From: Clostridium collagenovorans DSM 3089
GTDB taxonomy: Bacteria > Bacillota > Clostridia > Clostridiales > Clostridiaceae
Length of the DNA stretch: 64,000 nt
Assembly: GCF_900130005.1 (NCBI RefSeq)
Contig: NZ_FQXP01000008.1
Coordinates: 1 to 64,000, forward strand
Direction: 5' to 3'
Shown: positions 51,465 through 60,738 of the stretch, piece by piece
Layout: every line of letters starts with the position of its first letter
How positions within the stretch are numbered: position 1 is the stretch's first letter
Made by a program: the position numbers and the translations under genes
The notes under the pieces: model-generated
Database searches by the model: none
Told to the model about the DNA's origin: nothing
What the model saw: the letters and a program-made list of their open reading frames with translations, nothing else

Positions 51465-54233
51465 ATGAATACAAAATTAAAAAATAGAATGGAAGCTGTC
51501 AAGACAGCAGAAAAGTTTGTATTAAGAGATGCGCAGAATCGTAGACTTAAATTTGCAGCTATGAATTCAACAAAAGAGGTTATGAAAAGTGTTGATGGAA
51601 CATTAAGAGGGCTTTCTGAAGAAGAGGTTGATTTAAATAGAACAAAGTTTGGAACTAATAAGGTAACACATCAAAAGAAGAAGAGTCTTTTACAGCGTTT
51701 ATCTGGAGCCTTCATTAATCCATTTACTGCTATATTACTTTGTCTTGCAGTTGTTTCTACACTAACTGATATTATTTTTCCTTACTTTAGCATGTTTGGG
51801 AGTTTACCTGAGGATATAGATCCATTAACAGTAATAATAATAATGACTATGGTAATTATTTCTGGTACTTTACGTTTTATACAGGAGTCTCGTAGTGGGA
51901 ATGCAGCAGAAAAGTTATTAGCTATGATCACAACAACATGTACTGTAGATCGTCAAAATAAAGTTAAAGAAGAAATACCTTTAGATGATTTAGTTGTAGG
52001 AGATATTGTGCATTTATCAGCAGGGGATATGATTCCAGCGGATATACGTATTTTAGATGCTAAGGATTTATTTGTAAGTCAAGCTAGTTTGACAGGAGAA
52101 AGTGAACCTATAGAGAAAACACTAGCTATAAGTGAACTTAAGGATAATGTAACTGAGTATAATAATATTGCATTTATGGGAAGTAACGTTATTTCAGGAA
52201 GTGCATTAGCTGTTGTAGTTACTGTTGGGGATAACACTTTATTTGGATCTATGGCTTCTTCTGTTGCAGGAGAGGCAGTTGAAACAAACTTTACAAAGGG
52301 CGTTAATGCAGTTTCCTGGGTGTTAATTCGTTTTATGTTAGTTATGGTTCCAATAGTTTTTTTCACTAATGGTATTACTAAGGGCGATTGGTTAGATGCA
52401 TTTTTATTTGCCATATCAATTGCAGTAGGGTTAACACCAGAAATGTTACCTATGATTGTAACAACTTGCCTTGCAAAGGGTGCCATTTCAATGAGCAAAA
52501 AGAAAACCATTGTTAAAAACTTAAATTCTATTCAGAATTTTGGTGCTATAGATATTCTTTGTACAGATAAAACTGGTACATTGACTCAAGATAAGGTAGT
52601 GTTAGAGTATCATTTAGATGTTATGGGAGAAGAAGATACACGTGTATTACGTCATGCTTATTTAAATAGTTATTTTCAAACAGGATATAAAAATTTAATG
52701 GATATTGCAATTATACAAAAAACAGAAGAAGAAGAAGAGGAAAATCCACAATTAATGGATCTTTCAAGTGCTTATGTTAAGGTAGATGAAATACCATTTG
52801 ATTTTGTACGTCGTCGTTTATCTACAGTTGTACAAGATAAGAATGGAAAGACACAAATGGTTACAAAGGGTGCAGTAGAAGAGATGCTTTCTGTTTGTAA
52901 GTTTGCAGAATATAAAGGAAAAGTAGAACCTTTAACTGCTAAGATAAAGAAAAGCATTTTAGCTACAGTAGATGAGTTAAATGAAAATGGATTTCGTGTA
53001 CTTGCTATTGCACAAAAGAGCAATCCATCACCAGTAGGCGCCTTTGGGGTAAAAGATGAATGTGATATGGTATTATTAGGTTATTTAGCTTTCTTAGATC
53101 CTCCAAAGGAATCAACTGCTGAGGCAATAAAAGCATTGATGGAACATGGAGTTTCTACAAAGGTTCTTACTGGGGACAATGATAAAGTGACTCGTACTAT
53201 TTGTAAACAGGTTGGACTTGATGTAAGAGATATGCTTTTAGGATCTGATTTAGACAATATGAATGATGAGGAATTAGCTAGGGTAGCAGAAAAAACAGAT
53301 GTATTTGCCAAGCTTTCACCTGATCAAAAGGCTAGAGTTGTATCAGTATTACGTAGTCTTGGTCATACAGTAGGCTTTATGGGTGATGGTATAAATGATG
53401 CAGCTGCAATGAAATCAGCAGATATAGGAATTTCTGTTGATACAGCAGTAGATATTGCTAAAGAGTCAGCAGATATAATACTACTAGAAAAAGATTTAAT
53501 GGTTTTAGAAGAAGGAATTATCGAAGGTAGAAAAACCTATGCAAATATGATTAAGTATATTAAGATGACTGCTTCATCTAACTTTGGGAATATGTTCTCA
53601 GTACTTGCGGCATCTGCATTACTTCCATTTCTTCCAATGATGAGTGTACATTTGATTTTCTTAAATTTAATTTATGATTTATCATGTACTGCTATTCCTT
53701 GGGATAATGTTGATGAAGAATTCCTTAAGATTCCACGTAAATGGGATGCTTCTTCAGTAGGTAGTTTTATGATTTGGATTGGGCCAACTAGTTCAATTTT
53801 CGATTTTACAACTTATCTTTTCATGTACTTTGTATTCTGCCCAATATTTGTTTCAAATGGTGTGTTATATAGTGATTTAGCAAATCACTTCAGTGGAGCA
53901 CAACTTATACAAATGCAAGATGCTTATATTGGTATGTTCCAAGCAGGTTGGTTTGTAGAATCAATGTGGAGTCAAACTCTTGTAATTCATATGATACGTA
54001 CAGCTAAGATTCCATTTATTCAAAGCCGTGCTTCAGCTTCATTAACAGTATTAACATTTACAGGTATTGCTGTATTAACAGTAATTCCATTCACAGCTTT
54101 TGGTGCATCCTTAGGATTTGTAGCATTACCAGCACAGTACTTTATTTATCTAATTCCATGTATTTTAGCATACATGATATTAGCAACAAGTTTAAAGAAA
54201 GCATATGTGAAGTGTTATGGTGAATTACTATAA
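51465..54233 (+). CDS. mgtA: Magnesium-type P-type ATPase (MgtA/MgtB family), copy 2
   Basis: 922 aa. It has the N-terminal cation-ATPase domain (LRGLSEEEVDLNRTKFGTN), actuator SLTGESEPIEK, phosphorylation motif DKTGTLTQD with Asp368, hinge GDGINDAAAM and the LPFLPMMSV...IPWDNVDEE end of P3B enzymes. AGGGAGGTAAGAG precedes the ATG. Compared with copy 1 it has the more canonical hinge. It is followed after 15 bp by a 66-aa membrane protein and then a terminator. Confidence 0.95.
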   Translation: MNTKLKNRMEAVKTAEKFVLRDAQNRRLKFAAMNSTKEVMKSVDGTLRGLSEEEVDLNRTKFGTNKVTHQKKKSLLQRLSGAFINPFTAILLCLAVVSTLTDIIFPYFSMFGSLPEDIDPLTVIIIMTMVIISGTLRFIQESRSGNAAEKLLAMITTTCTVDRQNKVKEEIPLDDLVVGDIVHLSAGDMIPADIRILDAKDLFVSQASLTGESEPIEKTLAISELKDNVTEYNNIAFMGSNVISGSALAVVVTVGDNTLFGSMASSVAGEAVETNFTKGVNAVSWVLIRFMLVMVPIVFFTNGITKGDWLDAFLFAISIAVGLTPEMLPMIVTTCLAKGAISMSKKKTIVKNLNSIQNFGAIDILCTDKTGTLTQDKVVLEYHLDVMGEEDTRVLRHAYLNSYFQTGYKNLMDIAIIQKTEEEEEENPQLMDLSSAYVKVDEIPFDFVRRRLSTVVQDKNGKTQMVTKGAVEEMLSVCKFAEYKGKVEPLTAKIKKSILATVDELNENGFRVLAIAQKSNPSPVGAFGVKDECDMVLLGYLAFLDPPKESTAEAIKALMEHGVSTKVLTGDNDKVTRTICKQVGLDVRDMLLGSDLDNMNDEELARVAEKTDVFAKLSPDQKARVVSVLRSLGHTVGFMGDGINDAAAMKSADIGISVDTAVDIAKESADIILLEKDLMVLEEGIIEGRKTYANMIKYIKMTASSNFGNMFSVLAASALLPFLPMMSVHLIFLNLIYDLSCTAIPWDNVDEEFLKIPRKWDASSVGSFMIWIGPTSSIFDFTTYLFMYFVFCPIFVSNGVLYSDLANHFSGAQLIQMQDAYIGMFQAGWFVESMWSQTLVIHMIRTAKIPFIQSRASASLTVLTFTGIAVLTVIPFTAFGASLGFVALPAQYFIYLIPCILAYMILATSLKKAYVKCYGELL

Positions 54234-54248
54234 TGAAGGAGGGGTATT

Positions 54249-54449
54249 ATGAACTTTACTAATATATTTAAAAATATGTGGTTACAGTTATTTGGAAGTA
54301 CAGAGTTCATGGGTTTAAATGTAGGATTTTGGGTAGGTATGATAGTAGTAGCTCTTATAGTGGTTATTGAAAACATTGTATTTTGGAACGTAAAACCTAA
54401 GAAAAAAGGATTCAAGACGGAATTAAAGCCTAAAAGAATTTCTAATTAA
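54249..54449 (+). CDS. Small single-helix membrane protein following mgtA
   Basis: 66 aa. An amphipathic start (FTNIFKNMWLQLFGSTEFMG), one membrane helix (VGFWVGMIVVALIVVIENIVFW) and a lysine-rich tail. AAGGAGGGG precedes the ATG, 15 bp after the MgtA stop. Small membrane proteins that stabilise or tune MgtA are known in other bacteria; this is a candidate by position only. Confidence 0.7.
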   Translation: MNFTNIFKNMWLQLFGSTEFMGLNVGFWVGMIVVALIVVIENIVFWNVKPKKKGFKTELKPKRISN

Positions 54450-54458
54450 ATATATATA

Positions 54459-54488
54459 TTTAGCACCTGTGGAATGCAGGTGCTATTT
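54459..54488 (+). terminator. Terminator after the magnesium locus, right copy of a related pair
   Basis: TAGCACCTG (54461-54469) pairs perfectly with CAGGTGCTA (54477-54485), loop TGGAATG, short TTT. Twenty-five of 30 positions equal the hairpin at 47041-47070. Confidence 0.8.
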
Positions 54489-54666
54489 AAATTACTTTAT
54501 AAAAGTATTAAAGTAAATATTTACATAAAAAATCTTATTTGTTAAAATAAACAAGAGTATAAAGACATATTAAATAAATTAGGCATTTGTAAAATATAAG
54601 AAAAGTATTTTGAAGTTATTTATAAGAATTATATATGCTTATAAGAGTTAGGGAAAGGTAAGTACT

Positions 54667-55077
54667 ATGGAGTGTAAGGTTTATAAATTAAATGAATTAA
54701 AGAATTATAGATATGTTGTTGTTCTTTCTAAGTATGAAGGAAAAATCTTATTAAGTCGTCATAAAGAACGTGATACTTGGGAGACTCAAGGAGGACATAT
54801 TGAAAAGGGCGAAACTCCGCTTGAGGCAGCTAAGAGAGAGTTGTTTGAAGAATCTGGGGCTGTAGAATTTTCAATTAAGCCGATTTTTGATTATTGGGCA
54901 GGAGATGATGAGGGAAGTTCTACAGGAGTAGTATTTTTTGCAGAAATAACTGAGCTATCAAATATGCCAGAGAGCGAAATGGAAGAGGTTAAGACTTTTT
55001 CTGAATTACCTAAGGAATTAACATATCCAGATATAGCTCAAGTACTTTTTGCAAGTGCAAAGGAATTATTTAATTAA
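54667..55077 (+). CDS. Nudix hydrolase, second
   Basis: 136 aa, close to the minimal Nudix fold. The box runs from GGHIEKGET to RELFEESGA, with all catalytic Glu and Arg present. LLSRHKERDTWETQGGHI precedes it, as in the 8-oxo-dGTP/ADP-sugar-type subgroup. The start follows GGGAAAGGTAAG. Substrate unknown; not closely similar to the one at 21034. Confidence 0.88.
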   Translation: MECKVYKLNELKNYRYVVVLSKYEGKILLSRHKERDTWETQGGHIEKGETPLEAAKRELFEESGAVEFSIKPIFDYWAGDDEGSSTGVVFFAEITELSNMPESEMEEVKTFSELPKELTYPDIAQVLFASAKELFN

Positions 55078-55126
55078 AAAAATAGTTATAGGTTTATAAA
55101 AATGTTAACATGGGGGGAAGAAAAGA

Positions 55127-56293
55127 ATGGGATTATTTAATAAACTGAGTGAGCCTATTTTTCTTAAGGAAAACAGTGAGGCAGAAAAGCAACTGGAGAA
55201 ACTTAAAGAATTAGAAACATTACTTAATGAAGAGGGGAGGGCTATACTTAAACAGGATATAAAGTGTCTTGAATATGGAATTATAGGAGAAAAAAATATT
55301 GCTTTTGAGCTGAAAAATAGTCATATGCCTATGTACATACTACATGATGTATATTTAGAGTATGAAGATTTTAGTGCACAGATAGATTATCTTGTCTTTA
55401 CAAAGAAATTATGCTTTGTTATTGAATGCAAAAATCTTTATGGTAATATAGAAATTAATAATTCGGGAGATTTTATACGTACTTTGGAATTTGGGGTTAA
55501 AAGGAAGAAGGAAGGGATTTACTCTCCTATAACTCAGAATCAACGTCACTTAGAATTAATGAAAAAAATTAAATTAGAGCAAAAAAGTAATGTTTTAACT
55601 AAGTTTATGGTTGAAAAGAGTTTTGAAAACATAAATAAATCAGTAGTTGTATTAGCTAATCCTAAGACAGTTTTAAATGCGAAATTCGCAAAGAAAGAAA
55701 TAAAAGATAAAGTCATTCGTGCAGACCAATTAGTAAAATACATAAAAGAAATGAATGATGCTTCTAAAGAAGCAACCACATCAGATGATAAAATGTTATC
55801 ATGGGCAAAATCATATTTAGATCTACATAAGGATGTTGAAAGAGACTACACTGCAAAATATGAACAATATAAATTAGATAAATATATTTCATCTATAGAG
55901 AATACAAAAATCAAGAAAAATAAAGAACCAGAAGATATTGACCACTCTAAAGAGGGTAAGGAACTTAAAGAAATTGAGGAAAATAAAAAAATTAAAAAAT
56001 GTGAAGAATTTAAAAAAACTGAAACAAGTGAGAAATCTACAAAATCCCAAGATGTAATTATTGAAGACACAGAGATTTTCAAAGAATTAAAGGTATATAG
56101 ATTAAATAAAAGTCGTACAGAAAAGGTGAAACCATATTTTATATATAATGATAGTCAATTAAAAGATTTAATTTCCAAGATGCCACAAAATAAAGAAGAA
56201 CTGAAGTTAGTAGCTGGCTTTGGTGAGGTGAAAACAAATAAATATGGAGAAGAGATTTTAGCCATTATAAATAAGTATGAATGTATTAAATAA
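55127..56293 (+). CDS. NERD nuclease-related domain protein with C-terminal HRDC domain
   Basis: 388 aa. NERD domain about 48-160: EYGIIGEKNIAFELKNS, DYLVFTKKLCFVIECKNLYG (the D and E-x-K of a restriction-nuclease-like core). A highly charged linker (about 265-310, Lys/Glu-rich) leads to an HRDC domain (about 318-388: YRLNKSRTEKVKPYFIYND, LVAGFGEVKTNKYGEEIL). HRDC is a helicase/nuclease nucleic-acid-binding module, so the protein probably processes DNA. GGGGGGAAG precedes the ATG. Stand-alone gene with its own terminator. Confidence 0.9.
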   Translation: MGLFNKLSEPIFLKENSEAEKQLEKLKELETLLNEEGRAILKQDIKCLEYGIIGEKNIAFELKNSHMPMYILHDVYLEYEDFSAQIDYLVFTKKLCFVIECKNLYGNIEINNSGDFIRTLEFGVKRKKEGIYSPITQNQRHLELMKKIKLEQKSNVLTKFMVEKSFENINKSVVVLANPKTVLNAKFAKKEIKDKVIRADQLVKYIKEMNDASKEATTSDDKMLSWAKSYLDLHKDVERDYTAKYEQYKLDKYISSIENTKIKKNKEPEDIDHSKEGKELKEIEENKKIKKCEEFKKTETSEKSTKSQDVIIEDTEIFKELKVYRLNKSRTEKVKPYFIYNDSQLKDLISKMPQNKEELKLVAGFGEVKTNKYGEEILAIINKYECIK

Positions 56294-56299
56294 ATATAA

Positions 56300-56333
56300 A
56301 AAACTCATAAACTAAGGTCTATGAGTTTTTTAT
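56300..56333 (+). terminator. Terminator after the NERD gene
   Basis: Perfect 10-bp stem AAAACTCATA / TATGAGTTTT (56300-56309, 56320-56329) followed by TTATTT. Confidence 0.88.
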
Positions 56334-56456
56334 TTAGGTTATATTTAAAGAAGTGTAGCAAAAAAGCATTTAGACATTAGAATGGAATTAAGGAATATAA
56401 TGAGTTTAATATTTAAAAGAAGTAATAAAATACTAATTTTAAAGGAGATTGCTAAG

Positions 56457-57779
56457 ATGTCTAATTGTAATTTATGTGAGGAGAATAAAAGCTTTAAAAA
56501 GTTTTTAGTCATCTGGTTTGGTCAATTTATATCCATACTTGGGTCAGGCCTTTCATCCTTTGGTTTATCGGTGTGGATTTTTTATGAAACGGGTAGTGCT
56601 ACCCCCTTCGCTTTATCATTTTTATGTACGACGATACCAATAATTATTTTTGCACCAATTGCAGGGTCTTTTGCAGATAGAAAAAAACGTAAATATATAA
56701 TTATGGTAACAGATACCTTAGATGCTGTATTAAAGGTTATAATGGTAGTATTATTACTATTACAAATAATGAAGGTATGGATGGTTTACCCTATTTTATT
56801 TATATCTTCTACTTTATCCACATTTCAAGGACCTGCCTTCAGTGCGTCAATACCAATGATTGTATCTAAAAATAAATTAAGTCGTGCCAATGGTATGATT
56901 CAGTTTTCAAGAGCAGCTCAAAACATGTTAGCTCCAGTTTTTGCAGGGGCATTATACCCAATCTTAAATTTAAGTGGTTTGTTAGTTATTGATTTTATAT
57001 CTTTCTTTTTTGCAATAGCTACAATTGCTGTTATTAAAATTCCACAACATAAGGTTAATAAAGAAAATTTATCTTTTTTTAATACAGTGATTAGAGATTT
57101 CAAATTTGCATGGAATTATTTATATGAAAAGAAGGGATTTATAAGTTTATTGTTTTCATTTTCAGGATTAAATTTTATTGCGATTACATCATTAATTTTA
57201 TTAGGACCTATGATTTTAGCTAATTATAATGCATCAATTTACGGAACAATAGAAGCTGTGTATGGATTTTCAATGATTTTAGGAGGAGCTTTATCAGGAA
57301 TTTTACCTAATACAAATAAAAAGATAAGAACTATTTTTATGGCATTAGGCTTTTCAGGTGTAGGACTTATTATTGCAGGATCATCTCCAAGATGGTATGT
57401 AATTGGAAGTGGATTTTTTATCTTTGCACTTTTAGTACCCTATGCCAATACATTGCTTGACACATTGTTTCAAAGTAAAATTGAACCTAGTGTTTTAGGA
57501 AGGGTATCAGCTTTAGTGAGTGCTATATTAAGTAGTGTAACGCCAATTGCATGTATGCTAGCAGGTCCACTTGCTGATGATATTTTTGAACCCTTAATGA
57601 GTGAGGGAGGGATTTTAGGAAATAGCTTTATAGGCAATTTAATTGGTTGTGGGACAGGAAGAGGTATAGGATTTTTATTTATTTTATGTGGAATAATTCT
57701 TATTTTAAGCTGTATTTTAATGATTTTTAATAAAAATGCTAATACTCTTGAAGAGAGAATACCAGATGTTGCAGAGTAA
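56457..57779 (+). CDS. Major facilitator superfamily efflux transporter
   Basis: 440 aa from ATG 56457 (AAAGGAG upstream; the longer in-frame start has none). Twelve predicted helices. The MFS loop 2-3 motif is GSFADRKKRKYIIMVTDTLDA, a DHA3/MefA-like drug-exporter pattern, with GPAFSASIPMIVSKNKLSRA after helix 4. It probably expels a macrolide-like or other amphipathic compound by proton exchange; the specific drug cannot be told. Confidence 0.88.
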   Translation: MSNCNLCEENKSFKKFLVIWFGQFISILGSGLSSFGLSVWIFYETGSATPFALSFLCTTIPIIIFAPIAGSFADRKKRKYIIMVTDTLDAVLKVIMVVLLLLQIMKVWMVYPILFISSTLSTFQGPAFSASIPMIVSKNKLSRANGMIQFSRAAQNMLAPVFAGALYPILNLSGLLVIDFISFFFAIATIAVIKIPQHKVNKENLSFFNTVIRDFKFAWNYLYEKKGFISLLFSFSGLNFIAITSLILLGPMILANYNASIYGTIEAVYGFSMILGGALSGILPNTNKKIRTIFMALGFSGVGLIIAGSSPRWYVIGSGFFIFALLVPYANTLLDTLFQSKIEPSVLGRVSALVSAILSSVTPIACMLAGPLADDIFEPLMSEGGILGNSFIGNLIGCGTGRGIGFLFILCGIILILSCILMIFNKNANTLEERIPDVAE

Positions 57780-57834
57780 ATGTTCATATTTACTAATTGT
57801 AAAGAGATAGAATTTCAAATAGGTTGATTTTAAG

Positions 57835-57864
57835 TTGAAATTTTTACATTATATTTGGTATAAT
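57835..57864 (+). promoter_or_regulatory. Promoter upstream of the PRPP synthetase gene
   Basis: TTGAAA (57835-57840), 18-bp spacer, TATAAT (57859-57864). If used, the message has a leader of about 400 nt containing the inverted repeat at 58183-58236. Confidence 0.5.
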
Positions 57865-58182
57865 ACCTATAATTTAATAAAAAAATTTAGTATATTTTAA
57901 ATAAAAATAATATTTTAGAGAAATATAGAGAAAAATATATAAGTAAATTAAAGGATATATAGGAGTATATGTTGAATAATAAAGGTGTGAAACAATTATA
58001 GTATAATCAAATGCTTTATAAAAATTTGATTATAAATATGAATATACCTAATATATAAGCAAAAGAATTTATATAATGTAAGGATGACATAAGGTAAAAT
58101 TTATATTATTGGATTCAAAAGTTGATACTTTTAGTTTAATAGCAAAGATATATTTAAATGATAAGACATGTATATGAATAAT

Positions 58183-58236
58183 ATAAATGTGACAAAAATA
58201 TAGAAGAGTTGTTTTTTATATGATTGTCACATTTAT
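58183..58236. repeat. 11-bp perfect inverted repeat in the prs leader
   Basis: ATAAATGTGAC (58183-58193) and GTCACATTTAT (58226-58236), separated by 32 nt. The TGTGAC/GTCACA core could be an RNA hairpin or a protein-binding dyad just upstream of the ribosome-binding site. The remaining part of 57,865-58,271 shows nothing I recognise. Confidence 0.5.
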
Positions 58237-58271
58237 TAATATATAAATCAAAAAAATGAGGTGTAAAATAT

Positions 58272-59405
58272 ATGGAAACATATTCTAAACAAGATGCGGG
58301 AGCTTATGGGCAAATAGGTATAATTTCTTTAGAAAGTAGCAAGGAGTTAGGGGAAAAAATCAATAGCTATCTAATTAAAGAAAGAAATGAAAATAACTTT
58401 GATGGACCGTCCCAAGAAAGCTACATGATACCAGTTAAAGAAATTAGATTTTCAAATGGTGAGGGAAAAATTGTTTTAGAGGATACTGCTAGAGGCAAGG
58501 ACATATATATTATATCCGATATTGGTAATTATAGTTGTACTTATGAAATGTTCGGATTTGAAAATCATAAGAGTCCAGATGATCACTTTCAAGATATAAA
58601 AAGGGTGTTATCTGCATTAGGTGGTAAGGCAAGAAGAATAACTGTAATTATGCCGCTATTATATTCTAGTCGTCAACATAGAAGAAAAGGAAGAGAGTCC
58701 TTAGACTGTGCAATTGCTTTACAAGAGTTAGAAAGACTAGGGGTTCAGGATATTATTACTTTTGACGTGCATGACCCAAATGTTCAAAACTCTATACCTT
58801 TAATATCCTTTGATAACTTATATCCTACATATGCAATTGTAAAGGCTTTAATTAATGAAGAGAAGGAACTTATTAATGATAAAAATAAATTTCTTGTCAT
58901 AAGTCCAGATACAGGTGCAATGGATAGGGCTATATACTATTCTAGTGTTCTAGGACTTGATATAGGATTATTTTATAAAAGAAGAGATTACTCTACTGTA
59001 ATATCCGGGAAAAATCCTATTGTACAACATGAATATATGGGAAGAAGTATAGAAGGGCAAAATGTAATAATTGTTGATGACATGATTGCTTCTGGAGAAT
59101 CTATTTTTGATATTGTTAGAGAAGTTAAAAAGCGTGGAGCAAATAAGATATTTGTGGCAACAACTTTTGCATTATTTACAGAAGGAATTAATAAATTCAA
59201 TGAGCTTTATGAGTCAGGATTAATAGAAAAGGTATACTCAACTAATTTAACTTATATACCAGATGACATAAAAAAATCAGAGTGGTTAAGAGAAGTGGAT
59301 CTTTCATCTTTTATTGCTAATATAATATATTATTTAAATAATGGTATGTCAATACAGCATTTATTAGATGCTACTGAGAAAATCAGTAAATTAGTAAATA
59401 GATAA
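58272..59405 (+). CDS. Ribose-phosphate pyrophosphokinase (PRPP synthetase), long variant
   Basis: 377 aa, about 60 longer than standard Prs. It makes PRPP from ribose 5-phosphate and ATP for nucleotide, His and Trp synthesis. Visible: MPLLYSSRQHRRKGRESLD (ATP loop), FDVHDPNVQNSIP, ISPDTGAMDRA, and the PRPP-binding loop IVDDMIASGESIFD. The extra length is at the N-terminus and the C-terminus (YLNNGMSIQHLLDATEKIS). GAGGTG precedes the ATG. A second, canonical prs is normally present elsewhere in clostridial genomes, so this may be the paralogue. Confidence 0.9.
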   Translation: METYSKQDAGAYGQIGIISLESSKELGEKINSYLIKERNENNFDGPSQESYMIPVKEIRFSNGEGKIVLEDTARGKDIYIISDIGNYSCTYEMFGFENHKSPDDHFQDIKRVLSALGGKARRITVIMPLLYSSRQHRRKGRESLDCAIALQELERLGVQDIITFDVHDPNVQNSIPLISFDNLYPTYAIVKALINEEKELINDKNKFLVISPDTGAMDRAIYYSSVLGLDIGLFYKRRDYSTVISGKNPIVQHEYMGRSIEGQNVIIVDDMIASGESIFDIVREVKKRGANKIFVATTFALFTEGINKFNELYESGLIEKVYSTNLTYIPDDIKKSEWLREVDLSSFIANIIYYLNNGMSIQHLLDATEKISKLVNR

Positions 59406-59549
59406 AAACTATTAGAATATAAGTAAGAGTTTTTATAAAGGCTTTGTGTGATTTCAAAGATAAATATATAAGATAAGAAATCATATAAGTGTAAGAAGCT
59501 ATGGAAGATAAGGAAAGTTTACTAAAGAGTAATTACTATGAAAATTTTT

Positions 59550-59587
59550 AATGCACCCCTTTATAATAAAAGCGGTGCATTTTTTAT
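59550..59587 (+). terminator. Terminator after the PRPP synthetase gene
   Basis: AATGCACC (59550-59557) pairs with GGTGCATT (59574-59581), then TTTT. The remaining 230 bp to the next gene show no feature. Confidence 0.88.
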
Positions 59588-59816
59588 AGTTTAATAAAAT
59601 CTTTAAATGGAATAGAATATTTTTAGACTAAGAATTATAATATATCTAAGGATTGAATATTAAAATATAGTAATGAAAATCGATGTTGTGGTGTATTTTA
59701 AGAAGAATATATCTTATACAAGATTATCAATTTTTATAGTTAGATTTATAAGAGTAATGATATATATGTAAGTAGAAAAAAATAAGAGGGCATAAGAATA
59801 TTATTAGGATTAGGAG

Positions 59817-60683
59817 ATGAGTAAAATTAATTGGCATAGGATATTAAAGATATTGATATGGGGTATACCTTTAATAGTAGGAATAGGAATATTTTGTTTT
59901 TGGCAAAACAATGATATTGTTACAACTAAACATGAATATGTAAATTCCAAGATACCAAAGGCATTTAATGATTTTAAAATAGTTCATATTTCAGATTTAC
60001 ACAATAAGAGATTTGGGAAGAATCAAGAAAAAATCTTAAGCAAAATTCGAGAAAGCAATCCAGATATAATTGTAATTACAGGAGATTTAATTGATAGAAG
60101 AAAATATAATTTAGAAGTAGCTATGGAATTTATTAAAGGTGCAAAAGAGATTGCTCCAATATATTATGTGTCAGGAAATCATGAGGCATGGTCAGGTAAA
60201 TATAGTGAAATAAAAAATAATTTAATAGAAGTAGGAGCAAATGTACTTGATAATGATTATTTAGAGTTAAATAGGGAGAATGAAGTGATTGATATTTTGG
60301 GGTTAAAAGATCCTGACTTTTTAACTTCTACATATATTGATGGCACAGATAGTTCAGAAGTGGAATTAAAATTAAAAGAATGGAAAGAGAGAAAGTCATT
60401 TAAAATTTTACTTTCCCATAGACCAGAGCTATTTAATTTATATTATGAAAATGATATGGATATAATTTTTTCTGGACATGCTCATGGAGGACAATTTAGA
60501 ACTCCTTTTGGTGGTGGACTTGTAGCTCCAGATCAAGGATTTTTTCCTAAGTATACAAGTGGAAAGTATAAAAATAACGGATCTACAATGTTTGTAAGTA
60601 GGGGACTAGGCAATAGTGTTATGCCTATAAGAATATTTAACAGACCTGAGATTGTAGAGGTAACCTTGATAAATAATAAATAA
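59817..60683 (+). CDS. Membrane-anchored metallophosphoesterase (YkuE/YaeI-like)
   Basis: 288 aa. One N-terminal membrane helix (ILIWGIPLIVGIGIFCFW), then a calcineurin-like phosphoesterase domain outside the membrane or facing it: HISDLHNKRFG (metal site 1), ITGDLIDRRKY, YVSGNHEAWSG, LLSHRPELF and FSGHAHGGQFRTP. All five metal-binding motifs are intact. Relatives act on lipid-linked phosphates such as UDP-diacylglucosamine-type compounds. The ribosome-binding site (TTAGGAG) is unusually close to this ATG. Confidence 0.9.
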   Translation: MSKINWHRILKILIWGIPLIVGIGIFCFWQNNDIVTTKHEYVNSKIPKAFNDFKIVHISDLHNKRFGKNQEKILSKIRESNPDIIVITGDLIDRRKYNLEVAMEFIKGAKEIAPIYYVSGNHEAWSGKYSEIKNNLIEVGANVLDNDYLELNRENEVIDILGLKDPDFLTSTYIDGTDSSEVELKLKEWKERKSFKILLSHRPELFNLYYENDMDIIFSGHAHGGQFRTPFGGGLVAPDQGFFPKYTSGKYKNNGSTMFVSRGLGNSVMPIRIFNRPEIVEVTLINNK

Positions 60684-60738
60684 AAGAACTTGACTATAAC
60701 CTTAGGGATTAGTTTATCATTGTAATGAGGTGATAAGT

